DNA of 64,000 bases, taken from NCBI RefSeq assembly GCF_030323145.1, contig NZ_CP100470.1, positions 3,141,001-3,205,000 on the forward strand, read 5' to 3'. Of this stretch, positions 35,453-44,490 are shown in pieces. Position 1 is the stretch's first letter. Every line of letters begins with the position of its first letter. Below the pieces are notes generated by a model. The model made no database searches and was not told the DNA's origin. It worked only from the letters and a program-made list of their open reading frames with translations. Origin of the DNA: Mesorhizobium sp. C432A (GTDB lineage Bacteria; Pseudomonadota; Alphaproteobacteria; Rhizobiales; Rhizobiaceae). A program made the translations under genes and the position numbers.

Positions 35453-35507
35453 GAAGGAAATTTTCGCCGATATTGGGTTTCGGAAGGAAATATTTTCCTC
35501 ATATTGG
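35453..35507. promoter_or_regulatory. Two AT-rich direct repeats upstream of the cys operon
   Basis: GAAGGAAATTTTCGCCGATA (35453 on, ending TTGG) and GAAGGAAATATTTTCCTCAT (35483 on, ending ATTGG) are imperfect direct repeats 30 bp apart. The second contains the palindrome GGAAA-TAT-TTTCC. The three-turn spacing suggests two bound proteins on the same DNA face. Confidence 0.5.
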
Positions 35508-35601
35508 TCTAACCCGAATCCGGCCGGTTTGACGCTATCTAGGAGCTGACAGCGCAGAAGCAAGGCCGAGCGAGGGAAGGCTCGGTGTAGCACCGGGCGG
35601 T

Positions 35602-36327
35602 TCAGCCCGCAGTGATGGGAAAATCGAAGCGCAGCTTTGGATACGGCTCATCCCGAAGCGTGTAGTGCCACCACTCGCGCGCATAATTCTTGAAGCCGCC
35701 GGCGCGCATGGCGTCGAGCAGCCTTTTGCGGTTTGCCGCCGCTTCTGCCGCCAATGGGCGATGGGCGGTTTCGCTTGCCGGGTCGAAACAGTCGAAGCTG
35801 GTGCCGAAACCGAGCGTGCCGGCGCCGGCCGCGCCGCAAGCGGCGGATGACTTGTTCTTGCCGTCGCTGCGGGCGATGGCGACATCGACGGTCGAGCCGC
35901 GCGAATGGGTGGACAATTCGCCCATATAGCCCTTGGCGATGAGGTCGCCGCGCTGCACCTGAGGGTACCATTGCGGATCGGGCGGGCCGCCCTCTCTGGT
36001 CCATTTGCCCATGTCGGCAACGGCGCGGGCCGGGCGGTAGCAGTCGAAGACGACCAGCGTCAGGCCATCGGCGGCGAGCGCTTTCTGCACACCGGACAGC
36101 GCTTGCGCAGCTTGCTTCGTGAGTATGCAGACCGGCGCGTCATAGCCGTCGGCCTTGCGATGCAGGAAGTTTTCCAGGCCGGCATAGCGGATGTCCTGGC
36201 GGATCGAGGGATCGACATCGGCCAGGCGGACGAAGCCGGCGGGCAGGGGATCGGCGGCGGCGGGGGAGCAAGTCGAAACGAACATGGATAGGGCTAAGGC
36301 CAATCCTCGATGCAAGCGCTTCGGCAC
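35602..36327 (-). CDS. D-alanyl-D-alanine dipeptidase, VanX/DdpX type (peptidase M15D)
   Basis: This 241-residue zinc peptidase carries the VanX site: STHSRGSTVDVAI with H141 and D148, and EWWHY with E218 and H221. The transition-state arginine is in DCYRPARA (R98). Spacing equals that of VanX. A signal peptide (VPKRLHRGLALALSMFVSTC, ending AAA-DPL) indicates export, so it would act in the periplasm on D-Ala-D-Ala, perhaps for recycling rather than vancomycin resistance. The GTG start at 36327 is at the exact edge of a REP element, whose G-run could act as the ribosome binding site. It is downstream of pbpC in the same direction. Confidence 0.85.
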   Translation of the reverse strand: MPKRLHRGLALALSMFVSTCSPAAADPLPAGFVRLADVDPSIRQDIRYAGLENFLHRKADGYDAPVCILTKQAAQALSGVQKALAADGLTLVVFDCYRPARAVADMGKWTREGGPPDPQWYPQVQRGDLIAKGYMGELSTHSRGSTVDVAIARSDGKNKSSAACGAAGAGTLGFGTSFDCFDPASETAHRPLAAEAAANRKRLLDAMRAGGFKNYAREWWHYTLRDEPYPKLRFDFPITAG

Positions 36328-36372
36328 ACCCCCCTCTGGCCTGCCGGCCATCTCCCCCGCAAGGGGGGAGAT
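36327..36372. repeat. REP unit, left member of an inverted pair
   Basis: This 46-bp unit has its own inner hairpin (ATCTCCCCC with GGGGGGAGAT around the CGCAA loop region). It is the reverse complement of the unit at 36438-36483 with one mismatch. Its first base is the first base of the vanX-like GTG codon. Confidence 0.85.
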
Positions 36373-36437
36373 CAGGTGTCGCTGCGGCTTTCGCCAATTT
36401 TCAACGTTGCTGAATGAGCGCGGCGCCGAAGCTGCCA

Positions 36438-36483
36438 ATCTCCCTCCTTGCGGGGGAGATGGCCGGCAGGCCAGAGGGGGGTG
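36438..36483. repeat. REP unit, right member of an inverted pair
   Basis: This 46-bp unit is inverted relative to 36327-36372, with a 65-bp spacer. Both lie in the 211-bp gap between pbpC and the dipeptidase gene. A REP doublet of this form is the typical transposable unit (REPIN) moved by a RAYT-type transposase; none is encoded here. Confidence 0.85.
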
Positions 36484-36538
36484 CCTCGCGCCGGGTCTCG
36501 GGCGAAGAAGCCCAATCCCCTGAATCGCTTGGCGCCAT

Positions 36539-38629
36539 CTATTCAACGAACACCTTCACGCTTGCCGCGCGTCCCACGGCGTCGATGACGGTGAGCGTCG
36601 AATAGCCGGCGCCGTCGGGCAGCCAGGTCGCAGTGCGGCGGCGGTCGATGCCGACGAGAGGCTTGCCATTGGCCAGCCAGCGGAACGGCGCGCGGCCGCC
36701 TTGCAGTTTCAGCACCAGCGGCGAGGCCTCGGCGGAATTGGTGGCGAGATCGACGAGGGCGCCGTTGGGCGGGAAAATGATCGTTGGCGCCGGTTCCGTC
36801 GGGCCTGCCTGCACCAGTCCGTCGGCGCCGGCGCCGAAGCGCCCCAATGTCACCGGCAGGTCTTCGCGCCTGGCCTTGAGGACACCGGCCGGCTGGCTGG
36901 GCAACGGGACGGCGGTGAGGCCGGAGCGGACGAAGCCCTCGAACAGGATGGGGGCGGCTGAGACATAGCCGGACAGGCCGGGCACCGCACCGGCATCGGC
37001 GCGGCCGACCCACACACCCAGCACGTAGCGGCCGTCGAAGCCGACCGACCAGGCATCGCGATAGCCGTAGGACGTGCCGGTCTTGTAGGCGATGCCGCGC
37101 TGCAAGGCGCCCTCGGGCGGCTTTACGCCCGACAATATGTCGGTGATCTGCCAGTTCGCCTGGGCGTCGAGGATGGTGGCGGTGGCGCGCTCGTCGTTGG
37201 CCGGCTCGGTGCCGTCATGGAGCGTGTTTGCCTTGCCGCCATTGGCGAGGCCGGTATAGAGCTGGACGAGATCGCGCAGCGTTACGCCGACGCCTCCGAG
37301 GCCGATGGCGAGGCCCGGCGCCTCGTTGACCGGTAGCACGGGGCTGACGCCGGCCTGGCGGAAGCGCGCCATCAGCCGTGCCGGGCCGACCGAGTCGAGC
37401 ACGCGGATCGCCGGAACGTTGAGCGACAGCTGCAGCGCCTGGCGGATCGAGACATCCCCCTGATAGCCCATGTCGAAATTCTTTGGCCGGTAGCCGCCGA
37501 AATCGACCGGACTGTCCTCGATCAGCATTTCCTGCGCCACCAGCCCTTGCTCGAAGGCGAGGCCATAGATGAACGGCTTCAGCGTCGAACCGGGCGAACG
37601 CACGATCCTGGTCATGTCGATCCAGCCGGAGCGGCTGGCATCGAAGAAATCGGCCGAGCCGACTTCGCCAAGAATGTCGCCGGTGCGTGCGTCCGCCATC
37701 ACCATGGCGACTGACAGGCGCGGGCCAAGCTTGATCGCGGCATCGCGCGCCACCTGTTCCAGCCCTTGCTGGACGCTTTTGCGGATCGTAAGCTGCAGTG
37801 GCTTGCCGGGCACGGCCTTGGGCAGCATGGCGTAGGCGGCGTGCGGCGCCAGCGCCGGCAATTTGCGGCGCAGGCCCGAGACATCGTCGAGGGCGGCGCG
37901 CGCGGCCTCGCGCTCGCCAAGCAGGCCAGCCGAAACCATGCGGGTCAGCACGCGGTCACGGGCGGCATGCGCAATGGTGAGATTGCGGTCGGGCCGGCGC
38001 TTTTCCGGCAATTGCGGCAGCGCCACCAAGAGGGCTGCTTCCGAAACCGTCAGCCGCTTCGGCTCCTTGCCGAAATAGGCAAGCGAGGCGGCGCGCACGC
38101 CTTCAAGATTGCCGCCATAGGGCGCCAAGGTCAGGTAGCGTTCGAGGATCTCCTGCTTGGACAGCCGCCGCTCGATCTGGATGGCACGCAGCATCTGCTT
38201 GATCTTCGAGCCGAGGCTGCGGTTTTCGCGTGGCTCGATCAGCCGGGCAAGCTGCATCGACAGGGTCGAGCCGCCGGAGACGATATGGCCGCTGGTGGCG
38301 AACTGGCCGGCGGCGCGCGCCAGCGCCAGCACATCGACGCCATCATGGTCCCAGAAGCGCTTGTCTTCATAGGTGACCAGCATGTCGACGAACTGCTTGT
38401 CGACCTGGTCGAGATGAGTGTCGAGCCGCCAGTAACCGTCCGGCGTGGCGAAGGCGCGCAACAGCTGGCCGTCGCGGTCCTGGACCTCGGTGGAGACGGT
38501 GAGCCTTCCGGGCAGCGGCGGCGGAAAAGCGCGGTCGAGTTCCCAGAGAGAAGCGGCAGCGATCGCCGCAAAGCCGACGAGGGAGGCGGCGGCGATGCCT
38601 GTTCGACGGAGAAATTTTCTGGAGAGCAT
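36539..38629 (-). CDS. pbpC: Penicillin-binding protein 1C (bifunctional glycosyltransferase/transpeptidase)
   Basis: This protein of about 696 residues has an N-terminal membrane anchor (residues 8-28) and a GT51 domain with VTYEDKRFWDHDGVD (catalytic Glu) and GGSTLSMQLARL. The transpeptidase domain has SPGSTLKPFIYG (catalytic Ser), and YKTGTSYGYRDAWSVG (KTG box). The C-terminal BiPBP_C domain (PAPTIIFPPNGALVDL to the end) identifies the 1C class. ATG 38629 is preferred with AAGGG 8 nt upstream; ATG 38644 is also possible. It follows the macroglobulin gene by 98 bp, the usual yfhM-pbpC partnership. Confidence 0.92.
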   Translation of the reverse strand: MLSRKFLRRTGIAAASLVGFAAIAAASLWELDRAFPPPLPGRLTVSTEVQDRDGQLLRAFATPDGYWRLDTHLDQVDKQFVDMLVTYEDKRFWDHDGVDVLALARAAGQFATSGHIVSGGSTLSMQLARLIEPRENRSLGSKIKQMLRAIQIERRLSKQEILERYLTLAPYGGNLEGVRAASLAYFGKEPKRLTVSEAALLVALPQLPEKRRPDRNLTIAHAARDRVLTRMVSAGLLGEREAARAALDDVSGLRRKLPALAPHAAYAMLPKAVPGKPLQLTIRKSVQQGLEQVARDAAIKLGPRLSVAMVMADARTGDILGEVGSADFFDASRSGWIDMTRIVRSPGSTLKPFIYGLAFEQGLVAQEMLIEDSPVDFGGYRPKNFDMGYQGDVSIRQALQLSLNVPAIRVLDSVGPARLMARFRQAGVSPVLPVNEAPGLAIGLGGVGVTLRDLVQLYTGLANGGKANTLHDGTEPANDERATATILDAQANWQITDILSGVKPPEGALQRGIAYKTGTSYGYRDAWSVGFDGRYVLGVWVGRADAGAVPGLSGYVSAAPILFEGFVRSGLTAVPLPSQPAGVLKARREDLPVTLGRFGAGADGLVQAGPTEPAPTIIFPPNGALVDLATNSAEASPLVLKLQGGRAPFRWLANGKPLVGIDRRRTATWLPDGAGYSTLTVIDAVGRAASVKVFVE

Positions 38630-38727
38630 GGTGGTGCCCTTCATCCGCCTGCCGGCTCCTTCTCTCCGCATAGCGGGGAGAAGGAGATGGTCGCGGACAT
38701 CGGCGTGTTCATCTTCGTCAAGGCGCC

Positions 38728-41700
38728 TTACGGCGCCTTGATCTCCATCATGCCGGTGGCGGTGCGGGCCGAATATTGCGGCCGGTACATGTCCTCCACC
38801 GTGGCTGCCGGATGGGCATAGGTGCCCGGCGTTACCGCACGCACGACGTAGGCCAGCATGATGTTGCGGTCGCCATCGCCGTCATTGGGATTGAATGCCG
38901 CGACGAAACGGTCGTCGCGGAATTCGAGATGGGCTGCGTCCGTTTGCGCCAGCCAGGTGAAGTTCGACAATTGGGCGCTGGAGACAAGGCCCGGATTGTC
39001 GATCTCGAAGCCGGCCGGCAACAGGTCGGTGATCAGCAGGCGCGAAGGCCAGCGGTTCTGCTCGTAAACCTTGAGCACGACCACGTAGCGTTCGTTCTGC
39101 GTCGCCTCGGTGACGTTGGCTTCGGTGCCATCGAGCTTGTAGTAGGTGCGGTCGATGGTGAAGCCGTCGCCGCCGGCCGGCAAGGGCTCTACCGGCGAGG
39201 CGACCGTGGTGACGACCGCCTGCAGCGGCGTGGCGCCGGTGTTGGCGATGGTCAGCGGGCTGTCGGCAATGTCGGTGCCGCTGAGGTGGTTGGAATATCC
39301 ACCTGCATGCGGCGCGCCGTTGACCGAGAGCGTGATCGAGTCGTTGCCCGACTTCAGCGCGCGGGCCGCCAGAAGCATCCAGGACTCGTCCTGCGTGCTG
39401 GTCCAGCGGGCATCGGCGCGTTCCCTTGCCACCAGCCGGATCAGCTCCGGCACGATGGTCGGCACCGGCTTCGATTCGGCGGCGAGCGCCAGGATCGCGG
39501 CGCCATCACGCAGCCGCGAGCCATAGTCGGACCGGTAGTAGTCGTATTCGGTGGTCGACTTGGCCAGCTGCAGCGCCGTCTGGAAGGTTGCTTCCGAACG
39601 CTGCGCGTCGCCGTAGAGCGCCAGGCTCGCCGCCAACTGGGCGACGGCCATCGGGCTCGAGAAGGCTTCGAGCTTGGTGTCGGCGTAGTAGCGCAGATCG
39701 CCGACCGAGGCCTTCTTGTTGCGGGCCAGAACATAGAGCGCGTAGGCGATTTCGCTGCCGCGATCCTGGACGTCCTGGTCGTAACCGACCGAGTTTTGCA
39801 GATTGCTCAGCGCCTGGCTCATCGCCAGGGCCGGCACGTCGTAGTTCTGCTCGCGCGCCCGGGTCAGGAAGTCGGTGACGTAAGAGTCGAGCCACAGATC
39901 GCCGGAGCCCGGACCCCACAGGCCGAAGCTGCCGGCCGAAGCCTGGTAGCTCAGCACCTTGTAGATGGCGGCCTGCACGCGGCCGTGCAGTTCGGGATCG
40001 CTTTGCATGCCAACGCCGGACGCCAGATCGTTGACGTAGAGAAGCGGCATGGCGCGGCTGGTGGTCTGCTCGGCGCAACCATAGGGGTAGCGGTCGAGCG
40101 TCATCAGCAGCGACGGCACGTCGAAGGCCGCAGCCTGCGAAACGCCGACGCTGATCGAGGCGCCGTCGAGCAGGCTTGCCGCGAGCAGCTCCTTGTCGAC
40201 GCGCAGCGAGCCGCCATTGCCCTTGAGGTCGACGACCAGACGGGTGGTGACCGGCAATTGCGCCGGACGCACCGGAACATACAGCGTCTGCTCGACGGCG
40301 GTGCCGTCGCCATGGGCGAGCTTGATGGTGATCGAGGCATTGCCCGCCGTCTGTGCAATCAGCGGCACGGTCAGCGTCTGGCGCTTGCCCTTGGCCAGCG
40401 TCAGCTTTTCGGGCAAGGGCTTGTCGCCGGTCGAGAGGTCGCCGGTCGTGGCGATCGACAGGGCATAGTCGCCCTCCGGACCGTCGGTGTCGGCGACGTC
40501 GAGCCGCATGATGGCTGCATCTCCAGGCGCCAGGAAGCGGGGCAGGCCGGCAGTGATCACCACCGGATCGCGCACGATGACATCGGTCGTGGCATGGCCG
40601 ACGGCCTCCTTGGTCCAGGCGACGGCCATGACGCGCACGGTGCCGTTGAACTGCGGGATGTCGAAGTCGATCCTCGCCTTGCCGTCGGCGTCGAGCTGGA
40701 CCGGGCCGGAGAAGAAGGCGACCAGCTTTTCGGTCGGCGGACTGCCTTGCGGCTGCATCGAGGCGCCGTCGCCGCCGGTCCTGAGCTTGCCGGTGGTGCC
40801 GAGCGAGCCGTCGATGAGACGGCCATAGATGTCGCGGACTTCGAGCCCGAGCATGCGCTGGCCGAAATACCAGCCCTCCGGATCCGGCGCCTTGTAGTTG
40901 GTGAGGTTCAAAATGCCGACATCGACGGCAGCGACCGTGACATAGGCATTGCTGCCCGGCGCTACGCCGGCGACCGAAACCGGGATCGACAGCTGCTGGC
41001 GCGGCATCGTCTTGTCCGGCGGCGTCAGGGTGACGGCGAGCTTTTTCGAGCCTGGGTCGACCGTCAGCCATTTTACGCCGATGGCGCGCGCCGGCATGCG
41101 GGTTTCCTGCGCATCGCCGGGCCGGAACAGGGTTGCGGTGATGTAGGCGCCGGCGCCCCAGTCGTCACCGACCGGGATGTCGACCGTGCTGCCGCCGGCC
41201 GGCATGGTTGCCGTGACGGTCTTGAGCAGCTTGTCGGCGCCGATGGTGACCAGCAGTTCGCCGGCAAAATGCGGCGACACTTTCAGCTTGGCCACGTCGC
41301 CGACGGCATAGCTGTCCTTGTCGAGAGCGATCTCGAGCCCATCAGGCGTTTCGGTGGAGGTCGAGGAGACATACCAGCCGGCGTCGAACTCATAGCTGGT
41401 CGCCGGGCCCTCGGGATCGGCAGTCTCGATCTCGAGCCGGTACTGGCCCCAGTCGACCGGCATCGTCACGGTCGCCTCGGCATCGGCGCTGAGATCGACC
41501 TGGCCGTTGGCGATCGACTTGGTGAAGGTGACCGGTTCGTAGTTCCACGAGTTGTTGTTGCGGTACCACTGGTAATTGCGTTCGACCTTGACCAGCGACC
41601 ACTGCGCGCCCTTCAGCGTCTCGCGCTTGCCGTCGGGGTCGACCGCGATGAGGCTGAACTTGGCGGTGCCGCCCTGCGGCACCTCATTGTCGGCGAAATC

Positions 41701-44214
41701 CGGACGAATGCCGATCATGTGGCCTTGCGGGCGGATGCCGATGTTGAGCGAGCGTTCGATGGCGCGGCCGCCGGTTTCACGCATGCGAACCGTGACCTTG
41801 GCGTCGACCAGCTTGGTGGTCGCGGGCAACTGGTCGACCGTGACCGGGAAGGTCGCCTTGCCGTCGTCGCCGACCACCGGCAGACCGGTGAACGGGGTGA
41901 CCGAAGGCTCGGCCGACTGCTCGTCGGCAAGGCCGAACGAATAGCCGGCGAAACGGTCCCAGTCGCGCGCCGTCGACAGCGTCAGCTCGCCTTCGAGCGC
42001 GAGGCCGGCGGCCGGCGCGCCATAGAGGAAGCGGCCGTCAATGTCGATGTTGGCGGTTTCGCCCTGGGCGATCTCCTGCTTGTCGGACTTCATGTCGAAC
42101 TCGATGCGATCCGGCACGAAGTCTTCGACCAGGAACATCTGGCTGGAAACGGCCGCCTGCTTGGGATCGGTATAGATCGACACCGTCCAGGTGCCGCGCA
42201 TGGCGTTGGCTTCCAGCGGCAGGTCGACGGCATAGCCGCCGGCCGAGACGCCATCGGCAACGATGCGGCGGTTCTCGACGCCGTCGGGACGGGTGAAGAT
42301 GAAGGTCAGCGGCAGGTTTTCCACCGCTTTGGAGGCGCCGTCGCGGGCAAGGGCTGCGACATGCACATCCTCGCCGGCGCGGTAGATGCCGCGTTCGGTC
42401 CAGGCATAGACATCGAGCGCGCCCGGTGCGGCGCGTCCGGCGACGCCGCGATCGGACAGATCGAAGCCGGCGCGGCCCATGTCGAGGAAGACGAAATCGT
42501 TGTCGCCCCGCTTGGCCATCAGAACGGCCGGCACCATGCCGCCGTCGCCGCGCGTCAGGCCGGGGTTGAAGACAGCATGGCCTTCGGCGTCCGACGTGGC
42601 TGTGCCGAGGATTTCATTGTTCCTGGCCAGCAGCGTCAGTTCGGCGCCGGCGATCGGCTTGGCGGTTCCGAGCGAGCGGGCAAAGACATTGAGGCCATCC
42701 TGGCCGGTATAGGTCGACAGGCCGATGTCGGAGACGACGAACCACTGCGTGGCAAGCGAATTGTAATTGTCCTCGTCATTTTCATTTACCGCTTGCGCGG
42801 TCAGCACGTAGACGCCGGGCTTGCGCTGCGGCAAGGCTTCGTCGACCGGGAACGAAGTCGTGACGTCCTTGTTGAGGTCGTTGGCGATATCGAGCTGCCC
42901 CTGCCAGACCGGCTCACCCATCTGGTCGGAAATGCTGGAGATATCATAGCCGTCGAGCTGCTTCAGGAACTGATAGCCGGACAGAAGCTGCGCCAGCGAA
43001 CGATCGCCGATGCGGTAGAGCTTCATCTGCGCGGCATTCATGTTGACGGTGACGACCGGGATGCCGCGGCGGGCGCCGGCGGGCAGCACGAAGCTGTCGC
43101 CGGTGAAGCGGGCGGACGGCGCGCGATCCTGCACATAGATCGACAGCACGACCGGAGCGGCGGTGACCTCGCCAATGGCGGCCGGCAGACCGGCGCGGAA
43201 GGTCACTTCGTAATGTTGGCCGTGCTCCAGGCCTTCGACGCAGATCTGCTTGTCCTTGGCCTCGACGCCCTTGGGCGGCTGGTTGTCGACGGTGACGAAC
43301 TGGGCGTAGTCGACGCCGGTCTTGACCAGCTCCTCGGAAAACTGCGCGCAAATGCGCGGCGCGCTGGTGTCGGCGTCGATCGAGTGATCGATGACGCGGA
43401 AGCCCTTGCGGGCCTTGAGATCCTCATATTCGGCCTTGACCGCCGGCGAACTGACCAGCGCGAGGCTGGCTTCATAAGCCTGCAGGGCCGGACGGTAGAG
43501 ATCGCGGCGGTCGAGGCCGTTGCCGAGCAGCGCCAGCACTTCGGCGCGGGTCTTGGTGGTGCGCAGCAACTTGTAGGCGTTGATGGCGGCGGAGGTGCCT
43601 TTGACCGGCAGATTGTAGGATTCGGAGGTGCCGCTGGCCGGCTGTATGGCAAGCGTTTCACGCGCCAGACCGAGCCAAAGCTGGCCGTCGTCAGGCAGGA
43701 CCGAGACCGCGGCCTCGTATTTGTTCATGGCCTGGCCATGGTCGCCGGTCAGTGCAGCCTGTTCGGCGGCGGCGCGGAGTGATTCCAGCCCGTCGGTCGG
43801 CTTGTCATAGGCCGGATCGGTCAGCTTGTTGCGGTATTGCTGGGCCTGGTCGGCCATCCAGTTGGGGAAGAAGGCGAGTTCCGGCGGGGCGCCGATATCG
43901 GGGTCGCCATCGACATTGACGACCTTGCCCGCGACCGCGCCGCTGAAGGGTTTCAACTGGTTATAGTCGGATTTTAGGAAGCACCATTTGGCCTTGTTGT
44001 TGTAAGTAAAGGCGCGGCAGGCGGGGTCGCCGAGGCATGTCGTCTTGCACTGATCGAGGCTGACATTCTGGTCCGATCTGAGATCGAAGCCGAAATAGTC
44101 GGAATTATTTGAGGTCACCACCCGGCGGGCTTCGGCCGCTTGCGCTACAGACCCCCAGCCGAAAATGAGAAGAATCAAGATCGACAGACCACGAGCCGCC
44201 GCGCGCATCGCCAT
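38728..44214 (-). CDS. Bacterial alpha-2-macroglobulin with N-terminal PAN domain
   Basis: This 1828-residue protein has a signal peptide (ILILLIFGWGSVAQA), and a PAN/Apple domain at about residues 30-100 with paired cysteines (SLDQCKTTCLGDPACRAF, then WCFLKSD). A long linker with TPR-like helices follows, then MG domains and the thioester domain with CAEQ near residue 1380 (YPYGCAEQTTSRAMPLLY). An intact thioester means it can trap proteases covalently in the periplasm. There is no lipobox in the signal, unlike Escherichia coli YfhM, so it may be soluble or held by the PAN domain. Partner pbpC lies downstream; together they defend and repair the wall. Confidence 0.9.
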   Translation of the reverse strand: MAMRAAARGLSILILLIFGWGSVAQAAEARRVVTSNNSDYFGFDLRSDQNVSLDQCKTTCLGDPACRAFTYNNKAKWCFLKSDYNQLKPFSGAVAGKVVNVDGDPDIGAPPELAFFPNWMADQAQQYRNKLTDPAYDKPTDGLESLRAAAEQAALTGDHGQAMNKYEAAVSVLPDDGQLWLGLARETLAIQPASGTSESYNLPVKGTSAAINAYKLLRTTKTRAEVLALLGNGLDRRDLYRPALQAYEASLALVSSPAVKAEYEDLKARKGFRVIDHSIDADTSAPRICAQFSEELVKTGVDYAQFVTVDNQPPKGVEAKDKQICVEGLEHGQHYEVTFRAGLPAAIGEVTAAPVVLSIYVQDRAPSARFTGDSFVLPAGARRGIPVVTVNMNAAQMKLYRIGDRSLAQLLSGYQFLKQLDGYDISSISDQMGEPVWQGQLDIANDLNKDVTTSFPVDEALPQRKPGVYVLTAQAVNENDEDNYNSLATQWFVVSDIGLSTYTGQDGLNVFARSLGTAKPIAGAELTLLARNNEILGTATSDAEGHAVFNPGLTRGDGGMVPAVLMAKRGDNDFVFLDMGRAGFDLSDRGVAGRAAPGALDVYAWTERGIYRAGEDVHVAALARDGASKAVENLPLTFIFTRPDGVENRRIVADGVSAGGYAVDLPLEANAMRGTWTVSIYTDPKQAAVSSQMFLVEDFVPDRIEFDMKSDKQEIAQGETANIDIDGRFLYGAPAAGLALEGELTLSTARDWDRFAGYSFGLADEQSAEPSVTPFTGLPVVGDDGKATFPVTVDQLPATTKLVDAKVTVRMRETGGRAIERSLNIGIRPQGHMIGIRPDFADNEVPQGGTAKFSLIAVDPDGKRETLKGAQWSLVKVERNYQWYRNNNSWNYEPVTFTKSIANGQVDLSADAEATVTMPVDWGQYRLEIETADPEGPATSYEFDAGWYVSSTSTETPDGLEIALDKDSYAVGDVAKLKVSPHFAGELLVTIGADKLLKTVTATMPAGGSTVDIPVGDDWGAGAYITATLFRPGDAQETRMPARAIGVKWLTVDPGSKKLAVTLTPPDKTMPRQQLSIPVSVAGVAPGSNAYVTVAAVDVGILNLTNYKAPDPEGWYFGQRMLGLEVRDIYGRLIDGSLGTTGKLRTGGDGASMQPQGSPPTEKLVAFFSGPVQLDADGKARIDFDIPQFNGTVRVMAVAWTKEAVGHATTDVIVRDPVVITAGLPRFLAPGDAAIMRLDVADTDGPEGDYALSIATTGDLSTGDKPLPEKLTLAKGKRQTLTVPLIAQTAGNASITIKLAHGDGTAVEQTLYVPVRPAQLPVTTRLVVDLKGNGGSLRVDKELLAASLLDGASISVGVSQAAAFDVPSLLMTLDRYPYGCAEQTTSRAMPLLYVNDLASGVGMQSDPELHGRVQAAIYKVLSYQASAGSFGLWGPGSGDLWLDSYVTDFLTRAREQNYDVPALAMSQALSNLQNSVGYDQDVQDRGSEIAYALYVLARNKKASVGDLRYYADTKLEAFSSPMAVAQLAASLALYGDAQRSEATFQTALQLAKSTTEYDYYRSDYGSRLRDGAAILALAAESKPVPTIVPELIRLVARERADARWTSTQDESWMLLAARALKSGNDSITLSVNGAPHAGGYSNHLSGTDIADSPLTIANTGATPLQAVVTTVASPVEPLPAGGDGFTIDRTYYKLDGTEANVTEATQNERYVVVLKVYEQNRWPSRLLITDLLPAGFEIDNPGLVSSAQLSNFTWLAQTDAAHLEFRDDRFVAAFNPNDGDGDRNIMLAYVVRAVTPGTYAHPAATVEDMYRPQYSARTATGMMEIKAP

Positions 44215-44490
44215 AACACCCTCCAGACACTGCTACGTCCGCGGCATGTTCAAGCTTCAGTCAAGCTTGTCAACACGAGGACGGGCAGGTTTCCGCCCGC
44301 CAACGGTTCCCAAACCGGCCAATGACCGGTATGCCGATAGTTCATCCACGGGAAGGGATCACGCTTTCTTGCGAAAACGCAGAAGGTGTGAATTCCAAGC
44401 CCTGCCTATTTCAGACAATTGGATTGTGGCCCCTTTACGAGCGCTTCAAAACTTCATTCCAATTTTAGTTTTGTAACCTAGGTTGTCCTG

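Noticed and set aside
35602..36327. Vancomycin-resistance locus
   Set aside because: The gene has the VanX catalytic set, but there is no vanA/vanH ligase or dehydrogenase beside it. Gram-negative DdpX-type recycling is the simpler reading.
38776..43782. A 1668-codon open frame on the plus strand across the macroglobulin gene
   Set aside because: It is antisense to a complete, recognisable 1828-residue protein. Its residue content is rich in Arg, Gly, Asp and Val without any domain, typical of a GC-rich shadow frame.
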